Assembly (NCBI GenBank): GCA_016786665.1
Contig: JAEUVZ010000026.1
Span: 47,325 to 111,324 of the forward strand
Length of the DNA stretch: 64,000 nucleotides
Direction: 5' to 3'
Source of the DNA: Flavipsychrobacter sp.
Lineage (GTDB): Bacteria > Bacteroidota > Bacteroidia > Chitinophagales > Chitinophagaceae
Shown: positions 52,600 through 61,818 of the stretch, piece after piece
Layout of the letters: every line of letters begins with the position of its first letter
Position numbering within the stretch: the stretch's first letter is position 1
Notes under the pieces: generated by a model
What the model saw: the letters and a program-made list of their open reading frames with translations, nothing else
Told to the model about the DNA's origin: nothing
The model's database searches: none
Made by a program: the position numbers and the translations under genes

Positions 52600-52625
52600 G
52601 CCGCCCTGCTTTTTCGCAGGGCGGC
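52600..52625 (-). terminator. hairpin terminator after the outer-membrane barrel gene
   Basis: A 10-bp perfect GC-rich stem (52600-52609 with 52616-52625), a T-rich loop, then T-rich sequence on the minus strand (TTGTTTATTT). It lies 31 bases after the stop of the barrel gene. Confidence 0.8.
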
Positions 52626-52655
52626 CTCTATTTATCAACCTGTAAAATAAGTGGC

Positions 52656-53318
52656 TTACAATCCCATCATTACACCTACGTTAAAGCGTACGTTCTGGTT
52701 CAGGTGGGTGGCTCCGTTTTTGGTTACATCCAGCAGGCCCTGGTAGTAGTTAGCATCCAGGTTCAGCCAGGTGCGCGGCGCTACTTTCACGTTCACGCCT
52801 GCTCCGCCTTCAGCGCCCAGGTCCATCGTGCGGTACATCTGGGTATTGGTGGGGGTGGCCATTACGGCATCGGTGGTGTTGTTGGTGATATTGGTGGTGT
52901 ACTGGTCTTCCTGCACCTTAACCCCTACGGATGGGCCGAGGTAAAGCTTGGGGCGTACATTGTCGCCATAGCTGCCAAAGAAGTAATAAGCGCGTGGCGC
53001 CAGGCGGAGGTACACGGGGTCTACACTCCGGCGGTAGCGGTCGCCGCCCCACATATACTCATTGCTATACCCCTCGTGAGAGGCGGTGAGGTTAGCGCCC
53101 CAGCCCCAGTGCTCGTAGCGGGAGTAGATAAATGCTACCCCCAGGTGCGCCGATGGCTTGAACTGTTGTCCGTCCATATTGCTCATCCAGCTATGCCCGA
53201 AGCCGCCTACCGGCCCCAGCGACGCGTAAGATGGTTTAGTAGTTTTCTGTGCTTCCTGGCCAAATGCGGTAATTCCTGCCAACATGGTCAATCCTAATGT
53301 GATGATCGTCTTTTTCAT
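52656..53318 (-). CDS. outer membrane beta-barrel protein (porin-family-like)
   Basis: A 220-residue exported protein with signal peptide MKKTIITLGLTMLAGITAFGQ and eight or so alternating strands ending in aromatic residues (HLGVAFIYSRYEHWGWGANLTASHEG, YLRLAPRAYYFFGSYGDN, PKLYLGPSVGVKVQEDQY, WLNLDANYYQGLLDV). The C-terminal strand NVRFNVGVMMGL fits a barrel that inserts through BamA. It is probably a small eight-stranded barrel of the OmpX/PorT type; cargo or role is unknown. Confidence 0.8.
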   Translation of the reverse strand: MKKTIITLGLTMLAGITAFGQEAQKTTKPSYASLGPVGGFGHSWMSNMDGQQFKPSAHLGVAFIYSRYEHWGWGANLTASHEGYSNEYMWGGDRYRRSVDPVYLRLAPRAYYFFGSYGDNVRPKLYLGPSVGVKVQEDQYTTNITNNTTDAVMATPTNTQMYRTMDLGAEGGAGVNVKVAPRTWLNLDANYYQGLLDVTKNGATHLNQNVRFNVGVMMGL

Positions 53319-53567
53319 GATTCATATAATTTGTCTCACCGCAGTGTCATAAAAAGGCGTGCCACGGGCGATGCCCCGCCACCGGTTAGCAGCGGGCAAC
53401 CCTGTAATTATCAGCCATTTATATCCCTGCCATTTCCCACCCCATCCCTTTACTACCCGCCCGGCGGCGGTTGGGGGATTTGCTCTACGAATGGTGTGGC
53501 GCTAGCGGAGTTGCTCACTCCCAACCCTCTTTTTCGTGCTGCCGTTCTCTTTTTGTAGGTTTAGGAC

Positions 53568-54734
53568 ATGACAGCCGAAACGCAACGCCCGGCCCGGATA
53601 GCCGCTATAGATATACTGCGGGGTATAGTAATGGTGCTGATGGCGCTGGACCATACCCGTGACTTTTTCTCCAGCGCCCGGTACAGCCCCACCGATATAG
53701 AACAAACCAACGCCTTTATGTTCTTTACCCGGTGGATAACACACTACTGCGCGCCGGTATTCATATTCCTGTCGGGCACCAGTGCGTTCCTGTCGTTGCA
53801 GCGGGGCAAAACCCGCGGGCAGGCATCGCTGTTCCTGCTGAAGCGGGGCATATGGCTCATACTGCTGGAGCTAACCCTGGTGCGCTTCGGCTGGCTCTTC
53901 AACCTGGACTATACTATGATCTTTGTGCAAGTGATATGGGCCATAGGGTGGAGCATGGTATTCCTGTCGGCGCTGCTGTACTTGCCCTTAAGGTGGCTGG
54001 CGGTATTATCGCTGGCCATTATAGCAGGGCACAACCTGCTGGATGGCATACGTGCAGCGCAGTTTGGCGACAACGCTCTTTGGTGGAACCTGCTGCACGA
54101 GCAGGACGGCGGGAAGATAGGTAATGTCCGTTTCTTTGTAGCCTATCCGCTGGTGCCCTGGATAGCGGTAATGGCGTTGGGGTATTGCTGCGGTAGCATC
54201 ATGCGGCTGGAAGCGCCACAACGACACCGCCTGCTGACACGGATGGGTATTGGCTGCATCGCCGCATTTGTGGTGCTGCGCCTGCTGAACCTGTATGGCG
54301 ACCCTACGCCCTGGCAGGAGCAGGATACCCTCACCAAAACCATCCTCTCGTTCCTGAATGTAGAAAAATACCCGCCCTCCCTGCTCTACCTGCTGATGAC
54401 ACTGGGGCCTGCCCTGGTAGCCCTGCCACTGCTGGAGCGGGTGAAGGCCGCTGCGATCGCCCGGTTCTTTACCGTATTCGGGAAGGTGCCCATGTTCTAT
54501 TACCTCATTCATATCTACACCATACATGGCCTGGCGCTGCTGCTGGGGCTGGCGATGGGCTTCCCCCTCAGCCAGTTTACCAATGGCTTCTTTGGCGGCG
54601 AAAGCGACTGGGGCTTCGGGCTGGGCGGTGTGTACCTGGCCTGGGCAGTAGTAATAGCCCTGCTATACCTCCCCTGCCGGTGGTTTATGCAGGTAAAAGC
54701 AAGGAGGAAAGATTGGTGGCTGGGGTATTTGTAG
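53568..54734 (+). CDS. DUF1624/heparan-alpha-glucosaminide N-acetyltransferase-like membrane protein
   Basis: A 388-residue polytopic protein with about ten hydrophobic helices. The N-terminal RIAAIDILRGIVMVLMALDHTRDFF is the conserved signature of DUF1624/HGSNAT acyltransferases, which move an acetyl group across the membrane onto sugars. THYCAPVFIFLSGTSAFLS is also typical. The bacterial substrate is unknown. It stands alone; 53 bases separate it from the hydrolase gene downstream on the same strand, so read-through is possible. Confidence 0.88.
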   Translation: MTAETQRPARIAAIDILRGIVMVLMALDHTRDFFSSARYSPTDIEQTNAFMFFTRWITHYCAPVFIFLSGTSAFLSLQRGKTRGQASLFLLKRGIWLILLELTLVRFGWLFNLDYTMIFVQVIWAIGWSMVFLSALLYLPLRWLAVLSLAIIAGHNLLDGIRAAQFGDNALWWNLLHEQDGGKIGNVRFFVAYPLVPWIAVMALGYCCGSIMRLEAPQRHRLLTRMGIGCIAAFVVLRLLNLYGDPTPWQEQDTLTKTILSFLNVEKYPPSLLYLLMTLGPALVALPLLERVKAAAIARFFTVFGKVPMFYYLIHIYTIHGLALLLGLAMGFPLSQFTNGFFGGESDWGFGLGGVYLAWAVVIALLYLPCRWFMQVKARRKDWWLGYL

Positions 54735-54787
54735 CCTATCACGTTCCTTCTTAATTCTTCTTATCTTACAGCTATTAAACCACACTG

Positions 54788-55588
54788 ATGCAAGACTTCC
54801 ACACCATACCCGTGCAGATAGCCGACGGAGATAACTCCCAGGCGTTCTTCTCTTACCAGCCGGCTACCACGCTGGTGGTATTCGTGCACGGGTTCAAGGG
54901 CTCGGCGCTGGGTACCTGGGACGATTTCCCGGAGGCGGTGACCAACGATGCCGACTTTGCGCATACCGATTTCATCTTCTACGGGTATGATACGCTCAGC
55001 GCCTCGGCATCCTTCCATGCCACGGCCTTCAAGAAATTCCTGGAGCGCTGTGTGCATCCATTGGCAGGCAAGGTACTTCCCGCTACGCAGGGACTGCCGG
55101 AGCGAGTTTATACCAGCATTATACTGGTAGCCCACTCACTGGGCGCGCTGGTAGTGCGCCAGGCGGTAGTAATGGCCTGCAAGCAGGATGCCGCGTGGCT
55201 GCCCAAAATATCGCTGCTGCTTTTCGCACCGGCGCATACAGGCGCCCGCGTGCAGAAACTGGCCAAAGAAGTGCTTTCCGGCTGGACGGCCCTGATATCG
55301 CCTTTCGTTACTTACCAATACCCGGTGTATGAAGACCTGGAGCCCGGCTCGCAGTTTATAGCCACGCTGGTAGATGAAACCAAAAAGCTGCTGGCCGATA
55401 AAAAGTATCCCTGCAACATAGCCCGCAAGGTGATATGGGCGGAGCGCGACCGGGTGGTATCGCAAATCAACTTCTGCGACGACCCCGACGCCGAACTGGT
55501 ATACAAAAAGAACCACGTAAATGTCTGCAAGCCGGATGCCACCTACACCCAGCCGGTAGACTTCTTAAAGGAACTCCTTCATCAATAG
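54788..55588 (+). CDS. alpha/beta hydrolase (lipase/DUF676-like), putative
   Basis: A 266-residue protein with an alpha/beta-hydrolase layout: oxyanion-hole region LVVFVHGFKGSALGTW, nucleophile elbow ILVAHSLGALVVRQAV (GxSxG-like with Ser in HSLG), and a late His candidate in KNHVNVCKPD. No signal peptide, so it acts in the cytoplasm. It resembles lipase-like or serine-esterase proteins often seen next to unknown partners. The following unknown gene starts nine bases after its stop. Confidence 0.75.
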   Translation: MQDFHTIPVQIADGDNSQAFFSYQPATTLVVFVHGFKGSALGTWDDFPEAVTNDADFAHTDFIFYGYDTLSASASFHATAFKKFLERCVHPLAGKVLPATQGLPERVYTSIILVAHSLGALVVRQAVVMACKQDAAWLPKISLLLFAPAHTGARVQKLAKEVLSGWTALISPFVTYQYPVYEDLEPGSQFIATLVDETKKLLADKKYPCNIARKVIWAERDRVVSQINFCDDPDAELVYKKNHVNVCKPDATYTQPVDFLKELLHQ

Positions 55589-55597
55589 CCCGCAGCC

Positions 55598-56599
55598 ATG
55601 AACAACCAACAGCGTAACCTGGCATCGCTCACCTCAGAGTACAAAGACAACTCCAAAGCCGCGAAGGGCTACACCCTGCTGCGTGGAATGATGAACGACC
55701 CCAACCCGGCCCACCTGGGCAAAGTGGCCCACCTGCTGCGCTACCACGCGCCGATAGGGGTTTACGACGAAGAACTGAAACAGCGCTTTGCCGTAGACCA
55801 GCTCATAGAATATTACAACCTCTGCTTTGTGGGTGCGCTGGCGGGCTTCCTGCCGGCAACGCTGGATGCCGATACCACCCGAGAGATAAAAAGCATACTG
55901 GGCCACCACGATGTGAAGCCCTACTACAGCCAGTACTACCCATACTACCTGGCCAGCGTAACCCTGCACTACGCCACCCATGGCCCGGCAAAGGACTGGG
56001 AAATAGCCCGGAACAGTACCGGCCTCTTTTACAACTTCCTGATGCTGAACCGCAGCATAAAGCACGACAAGGATATAGAAGTATTCCTGAACCTGCTGGA
56101 CCACGTAGCCTATACCGCCCCAGACGGCAAACGCATAGCCGATATAGCCATGCTGATGAACGCACTGAAAAGCAAAGAACAAATGGGCGCGCTGCTGGCC
56201 GACCACACAAGGCCCGCGCTCGCTAAGGCGCTGTATGGCTTCTTCAAGTTCGGCGAGTTTCTCAGCAACTTTAAGACACTGCTGGACAAATCGGAAAGCT
56301 ACCCCGCGCTGCAGTCGGCTATGTGGCTATACCATGGTTATTACCTCGACCGCCTGGGAGCGGAAGTAAAAACGGCCTTCCTGGACGGCTTTAAACACAT
56401 AGCCGATAACCTGGCGGCCAACTATACCGAGCTCTTTCCGGAACCGGAAGACGAAGACGACCAAGAAGAAGAACAGCTCAGTGCCGATGAACAAAAAGAG
56501 AACGTACTGGCCATTATGAGCCGCATGCGCGATAACATACTCTATGTGCTGCAACCCCGCTACAAGGAACCGCTGGAACGCTACTGCAACGGCGGCTAA
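55598..56599 (+). CDS. hypothetical protein between alpha/beta hydrolase and M19-like peptidase
   Basis: A 333-residue cytoplasmic protein, mostly helical (HLLRYHAPIGVYDEELKQRF, LIEYYNLCFVGALAGFLPATL), with an acidic stretch near the end (PEDEDDQEEEQ). No motif is recognised, and no membrane segment or signal is present. Nine bases separate it from the hydrolase and 125 from the metallopeptidase-like gene, so it belongs to the same transcription unit. It could be a regulatory or structural partner of the hydrolase; that is inference. Confidence 0.7.
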   Translation: MNNQQRNLASLTSEYKDNSKAAKGYTLLRGMMNDPNPAHLGKVAHLLRYHAPIGVYDEELKQRFAVDQLIEYYNLCFVGALAGFLPATLDADTTREIKSILGHHDVKPYYSQYYPYYLASVTLHYATHGPAKDWEIARNSTGLFYNFLMLNRSIKHDKDIEVFLNLLDHVAYTAPDGKRIADIAMLMNALKSKEQMGALLADHTRPALAKALYGFFKFGEFLSNFKTLLDKSESYPALQSAMWLYHGYYLDRLGAEVKTAFLDGFKHIADNLAANYTELFPEPEDEDDQEEEQLSADEQKENVLAIMSRMRDNILYVLQPRYKEPLERYCNGG

Positions 56600-56724
56600 C
56601 GCTACCGTAAAATAACACAGGCGTGCACCCTTCCGTATTGCACAGCCCATACATAAAGGATATATTTACATAAGCCGGTGGCCGCTGCCACCGGCAGGCT
56701 TCACACACCTAAAACATCTTAGTT

Positions 56725-58197
56725 ATGAACAAGTTCAGCATCGACCTCCATTGCCATCCCTGCATGAAGCCCTTCGCGTGGAGCTTCGATAAACACGGAA
56801 AACCCGGCACCAACAGCACCAGGGATACCGACCGCTCCTCGGCCTGGCACTACGACCCTCCCCAGGGCAACGATACACTGCCACAGGCTTTTGGAGTCAC
56901 CAAATTTTCGCAAAGCGATTTCGCTACGCTTACATACGGCAACGTGCGACTCATCTGCGCCTCCATGTACAGCATAGAGCGCGGATTTGTATGCATGGAA
57001 GGACTGGACACGGGTCCGCTGGCCGACATCTGCGCCAAACTGGTGAGCAGCCTGGGCGCTAACCGCATCAAATTCCTGCAGGAAAACAAAGACTACTTTA
57101 AAGACCTGCAAGACGAATACGCCTTCTACAAATCGCTGAACAATAAAGTGGTGCGGTATATGAACACTAAGCGCAAATACGTGATGGTGGGCAACTTCGC
57201 CGAACTGGAAGAGGCCATAGCCGCCAACGAGCAATCAGGGGTGGAAACGGTGTACGTTATCTCCACTGTGGAGGGCCTGCACAACCTGAACACCGGCATA
57301 GACTACTCACAGCCGCCCAACGAGGACGAAGTAATGGCCAACCTCATCGCCTTAAAAGACTGGGAATACGCACCCTTCTACGTCACCTTTGCCCATCACT
57401 TTTACAACCAGCTTTGCGGGCACGCCAAAACCATGGAAGGCTTCAGCAACCTGCTGCTGAACCAGGACCTGGGGCTAAACGAAGGCTTTACCGACCTGGG
57501 GAGGAAAGTGCTGAAAGCCCTGCTCTCTAAAAAGAACGGTCGCCGTATATACATAGACATAAAGCACATGAGCTACAAGGCCCGCAACGAATACTACAAC
57601 TACCTGAAGAACGAATACCCCGCCGAGTACGCCCGGAAGGAATTCCCGCTTATTATCAGCCACGGGGCTTGCAACGGGCTCATCAGCGAGCGCGACCCCA
57701 ACTACCACCCCGCCCTGCAAAAAACAGCGCCCTACATGTACCAGGCCGACATCAACTTCTACGACCACGAAATAGTGGAGGTAGCCCGCAGCGGCGGTAT
57801 TATAGGCCTGCAACTAGACGAGCGCCGTATCGCCTCCACCGCATACAAAAAGAAACTGCGTGTCTCCGGAAGCAAAACAGAACAAAGGCACTCCAACAGC
57901 AAAATGCTCTGGAACAACATTCAGCATATCGTGCAACTGCTGGACATGCACGATATGTATGCCTGGGACTGCATGGCCATCGGCTCCGACAACGACGGCA
58001 TGATAGACCCCATCAACCAGTTCTGGACGGCGGAAGACATGGACGACCTGCTGCAATACATAGAGCGCCACGCTTACGACTTCTTTAAAGACGAAAAGAC
58101 CATCCTGAAAAACGACTACAACCGCATCTCGCCCGCAGAGGTGGTAGACCGCATCTTTCAAAGCAATGCCTACGAATTCTTCCGGAAGTATTTTTAG
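56725..58197 (+). CDS. M19-like metal-dependent dipeptidase/amidohydrolase
   Basis: A 490-residue enzyme related to renal dipeptidase (M19). Metal-ligand motifs appear in order: DLHCHP at 7-12 (HxH), VISTVEGLHNL (Glu), TFAHHFYNQLCG (His pair), IISHGACNG (His) and AIGSDNDGMID (Asp), the counterpart of the M19 GSDFDG box. The N-terminus has no signal peptide, unlike secreted membrane dipeptidases. It is larger than typical M19 enzymes (350-400 residues) because of inserts around 40-150. It may cleave dipeptides or act on N-acyl amino acids. It is last in the three-gene unit and ends before a strong hairpin. Confidence 0.78.
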   Translation: MNKFSIDLHCHPCMKPFAWSFDKHGKPGTNSTRDTDRSSAWHYDPPQGNDTLPQAFGVTKFSQSDFATLTYGNVRLICASMYSIERGFVCMEGLDTGPLADICAKLVSSLGANRIKFLQENKDYFKDLQDEYAFYKSLNNKVVRYMNTKRKYVMVGNFAELEEAIAANEQSGVETVYVISTVEGLHNLNTGIDYSQPPNEDEVMANLIALKDWEYAPFYVTFAHHFYNQLCGHAKTMEGFSNLLLNQDLGLNEGFTDLGRKVLKALLSKKNGRRIYIDIKHMSYKARNEYYNYLKNEYPAEYARKEFPLIISHGACNGLISERDPNYHPALQKTAPYMYQADINFYDHEIVEVARSGGIIGLQLDERRIASTAYKKKLRVSGSKTEQRHSNSKMLWNNIQHIVQLLDMHDMYAWDCMAIGSDNDGMIDPINQFWTAEDMDDLLQYIERHAYDFFKDEKTILKNDYNRISPAEVVDRIFQSNAYEFFRKYF

Positions 58198-58217
58198 GGG
58201 CGAATAGAAAACAAGCA

Positions 58218-58250
58218 CACCCCCTGCCAGGCTTCAACTGGCAGGGGGTG
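58218..58250 (+). terminator. strong hairpin terminator
   Basis: A 13-bp perfect stem (58218-58230 with 58238-58250) with a seven-base loop and a TTTGCTT tail, 20 bases after the M19-like gene stop. Confidence 0.85.
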
Positions 58251-58457
58251 TTTGCTTATACGGCCGTGACAAACAGCTACGCCTACGCAACTAGAGAGAA
58301 ACAATCACCCGCGCTATCACTTCTATCAAAAACACAAGTACTCCCCCCCTTCATAAATCCAAACACCCCTTTCGTATAGCCGGGAGGGCGATAGGTAAAG
58401 TTACCCCTTCAGGCCAGCCCGGGCGATGCACTTTTGTATCCTAAACAGAGCTTAATT

Positions 58458-59222
58458 ATGAAAAAACTATTTACAGCTTGCCTGGTACTGATGGCTACCG
58501 CGGGCTTTGCACAAAAACTGACAGTGTACAATAAAGACGGTAAGTGGGGCTGGAAAGATGAGAAAGGAAAAAAAGTAGTGATAGAAGCCCAGTACCAGGC
58601 CGAACGCGGTTTTGATGAACAATCCGGGCTGGGAACGGTGAAACTCAATGGCAAATGGGGCATGATAGACAAGACCGGCAAAACTATAGTACCCTTTGAG
58701 TACGAAGATTTTGGCAGCATGCAAAGCAACGGTTGGATCAGCGCGAAGAAAGACGGCAAGTATGGCTTTATAGACAAAACCGGCAAAGAGGTAATGGCAC
58801 CCAAGTACGATGTTATCCGCACCTCTTCTATGGGCGAAATGTACTTTGTGAAATTAGGTACCAAATGGGGCATGATGACCCTGGAGGGTAAGGAAATTAC
58901 CGAGATAAAATATGACAACCTGAGTATGATAGGCATGAAGCCTTATAAATACAGGGGCACCGCCAATGGACAGGCTACCAGTATTTCTTTTGAAGGGGTG
59001 GAAGAAGTAGCCCTGGGCGCAGACCAGAGCAGCTCTTCCTCTTCAGACAAAAAAGATGCCGGCTCCACAAAGAAAAAGCACCTGTTTACCTGCCAGGGAT
59101 GCGGCAATACAGAAATAATGGAAGGTAGCTCCCGCCCCTCTCCTAACAAAACACACTGCCGCTCACCAAAAGTGAAAAACAGCACCAGCCACTCGTGGGA
59201 CTATACCAAAGAAATTAAATAA
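58458..59222 (+). CDS. WG-repeat exported protein with C-terminal Cys/His ribbon
   Basis: A 254-residue exported protein. The start at MKKLFTACLVLMATAGFAQ (58458) gives a signal peptide; the ATG 24 bases earlier is rejected. The body has WG repeats (KWGWKDEKGKKVVIEAQY, KWGMIDKTGKTIVPFEY, KYGFIDKTGKEVMAPKY, KWGMMTLEGKEI), short beta-hairpin units common in Bacteroidota surface proteins. A Ser-rich linker leads to a C-terminal domain with LFTCQGCGNTEIM and HCRSP that may bind zinc. The function is unknown. Confidence 0.8.
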   Translation: MKKLFTACLVLMATAGFAQKLTVYNKDGKWGWKDEKGKKVVIEAQYQAERGFDEQSGLGTVKLNGKWGMIDKTGKTIVPFEYEDFGSMQSNGWISAKKDGKYGFIDKTGKEVMAPKYDVIRTSSMGEMYFVKLGTKWGMMTLEGKEITEIKYDNLSMIGMKPYKYRGTANGQATSISFEGVEEVALGADQSSSSSSDKKDAGSTKKKHLFTCQGCGNTEIMEGSSRPSPNKTHCRSPKVKNSTSHSWDYTKEIK

Positions 59223-59273
59223 ACACACACCACATCCGTTTACCATACCATATGCCTGCTACCAGGCAGCAAC

Positions 59274-59301
59274 ACAAAGGCAGCCCCACCGCTGCCTTTG
59301 T
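59274..59301 (+). terminator. hairpin after the WG-repeat gene
   Basis: A 10-bp perfect stem (59274-59283 with 59292-59301) and a short loop, 51 bases after the stop. The T-tract is weak, so termination is likely but not certain. Confidence 0.55.
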
Positions 59302-59331
59302 TGCGTTTGCGGTATGCAACGCACAAAAAAA

Positions 59332-59353
59332 GCAGTTGCAATAATGCAACTGC
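59332..59353 (-). terminator. rho-independent terminator of the beta-helix lipoprotein gene
   Basis: A 9-bp perfect stem (59332-59340 with 59345-59353) with an ATAA loop, followed on the minus strand by seven T's. It lies 25 bases after the stop at 59379. Confidence 0.88.
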
Positions 59354-59378
59354 GTTCTTGTTTATCAAACAGGGGTAA

Positions 59379-60557
59379 TTAGTGCGCACATACCGACGTG
59401 ATAGAGGGGCTGTTATTCACCAGCGTTCCGCCATTCTGATTCACGGTTACCTGGCACCCTGCCATATTGGTAGCGGTACAGTCGTTGAGCGTCAGCTTAG
59501 ATACCTCTATCTTATCGCCCACCGCTATGTTGGCCTTTCCCGCCCAGATACCGAGGTCTTCCGACCCGCCGTCAGCTATTTGCAGGTGGGTGAATATATT
59601 GTCGGGGTGATTGGAGCGGATGAGGATACCCTTCCAGTAGGCTGCACTGGTGTTTTTGCCGCGTATAATTACCGGGTCGGCAGCGGTACCGTTAATGGTG
59701 AGGGAGGCGTTCTCGTTCACGCCCAGGCCCAGGCCCTGCCCAAAACGTATCTCCGCGCCCGCACCTATTACAGCGGTACCCGTAAAGTTCAGGCTCCTGA
59801 GCGCATAGTAAGGCAGCGGGGCCTTGGCGATAGCAACAGCGCCGTCCACCTCTGCATTGCTGGTAGTGGAGTAAATACCAATGAACGGCGAACCGTTTCC
59901 GGAGAACGTACAGTTGCCCAGTACGAAGCTGCTATTGAGCAGGCCGGCATAGGTAAGGATGGGCTCATCGGTGCAGTTGCTGATGTTTAAAGAAGACACC
60001 GCTATCTGCGCCCCGTCCGATACCGCCAGGCCCACACCATCCGAACCGTTTATGGTCACGTTGCTGAGTTCCGCCCGGTGCCATACGGTAACGGCCGACT
60101 TTAAATCGACAATAGACCCGGCAAGGGAGGTGCTGAACGTTACATTCCGGCCCGCCTGCAATATGTTGCAGAACGAGAGCCTGGAGGTGCTGTTCTGCGA
60201 CCAGATGCTGATACCATTCCAGGTATTGCCCTGGCCGTTGCCGCGCATGATAACGGGCTTATCGGAGGTACCGGAGGTCACTATGGCCGCATTCTCTTTT
60301 ATGTTAAGGCCGGTGTTTACCGCAAACTCTATGGTAACATCCGGGTCTATGGAAAGCGTGCCGCCCGTAACTTCTACCTCGCAGTTTACAATGTAGTCCA
60401 CGCCGGTGGTATTGTGGTTGGTGAGCTGCATGCCCGCCGTTATCTGGCAGGGCAGCTCTATAGGCTTGCCCGTCTGGGGATCAGGGTCCTTTCTATCGCA
60501 GGAAGCCATAGTGGCTATCAGTGCCGCAATGGGGATGAAGCGTACCAGTTGTTTCAT
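59379..60557 (-). CDS. predicted lipoprotein with right-handed parallel beta-helix
   Basis: A 392-residue protein starting at MKQLVRFIPIAALIATMASC (60557), with lipobox Cys20. The longer frame that begins at 60641 is rejected because it hides this signal. The body contains periodic short coils such as NGISIWSQNSTSRLSFCNIL, VTINGSDGVGLAVSDGAQIAVSSLNISNC and LTINGTAADPVIIRGKN, typical of pectate-lyase-like beta-helices. No catalytic set is evident. It is likely on the cell surface or in the periplasm; a glycan-binding role is possible. Confidence 0.75.
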   Translation of the reverse strand: MKQLVRFIPIAALIATMASCDRKDPDPQTGKPIELPCQITAGMQLTNHNTTGVDYIVNCEVEVTGGTLSIDPDVTIEFAVNTGLNIKENAAIVTSGTSDKPVIMRGNGQGNTWNGISIWSQNSTSRLSFCNILQAGRNVTFSTSLAGSIVDLKSAVTVWHRAELSNVTINGSDGVGLAVSDGAQIAVSSLNISNCTDEPILTYAGLLNSSFVLGNCTFSGNGSPFIGIYSTTSNAEVDGAVAIAKAPLPYYALRSLNFTGTAVIGAGAEIRFGQGLGLGVNENASLTINGTAADPVIIRGKNTSAAYWKGILIRSNHPDNIFTHLQIADGGSEDLGIWAGKANIAVGDKIEVSKLTLNDCTATNMAGCQVTVNQNGGTLVNNSPSITSVCAH

Positions 60558-61085
60558 AAACGTCGTTCTTTTTTTAAAAAGTTGGAGTGGAAAAATTACC
60601 GGGACAAAACTGCGACGAAAGGTGCTGTCATTATTAATCACAAACCGCCATATTCATTTATAGCGGAAAACCACTAGGTTCTGAAGCGGGGCGGGGAACC
60701 CAACTTGCCTGCCATAAGCTCAAAAGTAAAGGGAAGGGGTGTTTTTGGAAGAGGAATGCAGTACTGGCGCGGGTTTCGGGAGATGAAAAGTAAAAACAGG
60801 GTAAATTGAAGGTAAATTTTAGGTAAAGAATACTACCACAAAAGTAAATTTAGCTACCAGAAAAGTAAATTATAGGTTATGAAAAGTAAATTTTTGAGGG
60901 GGAAATTAACTTTTGAATTTCTGGCGTGCCGGTGATGCCCTCTGCTTTGATAGTGTAAAGGTAGGAGAACGTTTGGGGGTGGACAAAAAAGGATGTCCAC
61001 ATTGGGATGGGGTTGGAAACCTGGGGCAGCGGGGATAAATTCGTTTTTGTATATTGTAATACAAACTCTAAATACTAGAAAACTC
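60558..61085. other. divergent intergenic region (528 bp)
   Basis: Lies between the divergent beta-helix lipoprotein and SHOCT genes. It carries the seven-fold phased GTAAA array (60790-60890) and, near 61040, the TTTTTGTATATTGTAATAC region that could hold promoter elements. Open frames here are short and look random. No RNA gene is recognised. Confidence 0.6.
60790..60895. repeat. helically phased array of seven GTAAA motifs
   Basis: GTAAA starts at 60790, 60801, 60812, 60823, 60844, 60865 and 60886. The spacings are 11, 11, 11, 21, 21 and 21 bases, that is, one or two turns of B-DNA. The last intervals also share partial sequence (for example CTACCA followed by AAAA). Because 11 is not a multiple of three, it is not a coding repeat. 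It resembles an operator or iteron array, or a phased bend. Confidence 0.8.
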
Positions 61086-61589
61086 ATGCTAGCAGAATTT
61101 AAAGGCCAGAACGGCAGAATAAGAGTATTCGAAGATCATCTTGTTTTATCTCGCGATACCATTGGTGGATTTATAAGTCAAGGTGGATATTCAGGTGAAC
61201 GGAAATTCTTTTATCAAGACATCAGTTCGTTCGAATATAAAAAGCCGAACTTCTTTGGGAATGGATATTTCAAAGTAATCGTTCCTGGAACTGTAGAAAC
61301 TAATGCAAAAGTAGGGTTGCTTAGTTCATCACTGGAAAGTATGAGGGACCAAAATACAATTGTGCTACGGGCTTTTACTGCTAAAGTTGGTGATGAGACC
61401 GAGAGGATATATCACCTGATTATGGAGAAGCTCACGGAAGCTAAAAAGAATCAGAAATTAGTAAATACTACATCATCTTCAACTAGTAAAATGGATGAAT
61501 TAAAGAAATTAGGAGAATTAAAAGCAAGCGGAATTTTAACTGAAGATGAGTTTCAAAAGGAAAAGGAAAAGTTACTAAACAGCAAGTAG
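61086..61589 (+). CDS. SHOCT-domain protein with PH-like N-terminal domain
   Basis: A 167-residue cytoplasmic protein starting MLAEFKGQNGRIRVFEDHLVLSR (61086); the longer frame from 60993 is rejected. The N-terminal 120 residues resemble bacterial PH-like domains of the type found in short-chain oligomerising proteins (strands FEDHLVLSR, KFFYQDISSFEYK, GNGYFKVIVPG). The final 35 residues are a SHOCT motif (LKKLGELKASGILTEDEFQKEKEKLL), which promotes oligomerisation. It is AT-rich. The function is unknown. Confidence 0.8.
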   Translation: MLAEFKGQNGRIRVFEDHLVLSRDTIGGFISQGGYSGERKFFYQDISSFEYKKPNFFGNGYFKVIVPGTVETNAKVGLLSSSLESMRDQNTIVLRAFTAKVGDETERIYHLIMEKLTEAKKNQKLVNTTSSSTSKMDELKKLGELKASGILTEDEFQKEKEKLLNSK

Positions 61590-61608
61590 AGATAAAGTAT
61601 TTTACCAC

Positions 61609-61818
61609 TCATTTTTTAACAACATTAATAATTGATGATGTTAATGATGCCAACAATACAGATAGCTCATTGTTCTGAGATGACGCTACCAATATCTTAA
61701 TACAAATTAAGGGTAACACAAAGCGAAGTAAAATTTTGGAGATAAAGTCTAAAATGACTTTGATTCTCTCGGTATGCTCGGGAAAGCTTCCTTTCGGCGG
61801 AATTTTCTTACTAGACAT
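61609..61818 (-). CDS. small membrane protein, unknown function
   Basis: A 69-residue protein with a charged N-terminus (SSKKIPPKGSFPEHTER) and a hydrophobic helix (FVLPLICIKILVASS) followed by another weak segment. It is convergent with the SHOCT gene (20 bases apart). Coding support is limited to composition and the absence of better frames in this AT-rich patch. Confidence 0.45.
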   Translation of the reverse strand: MSSKKIPPKGSFPEHTERIKVILDFISKILLRFVLPLICIKILVASSQNNELSVLLASLTSSIINVVKK

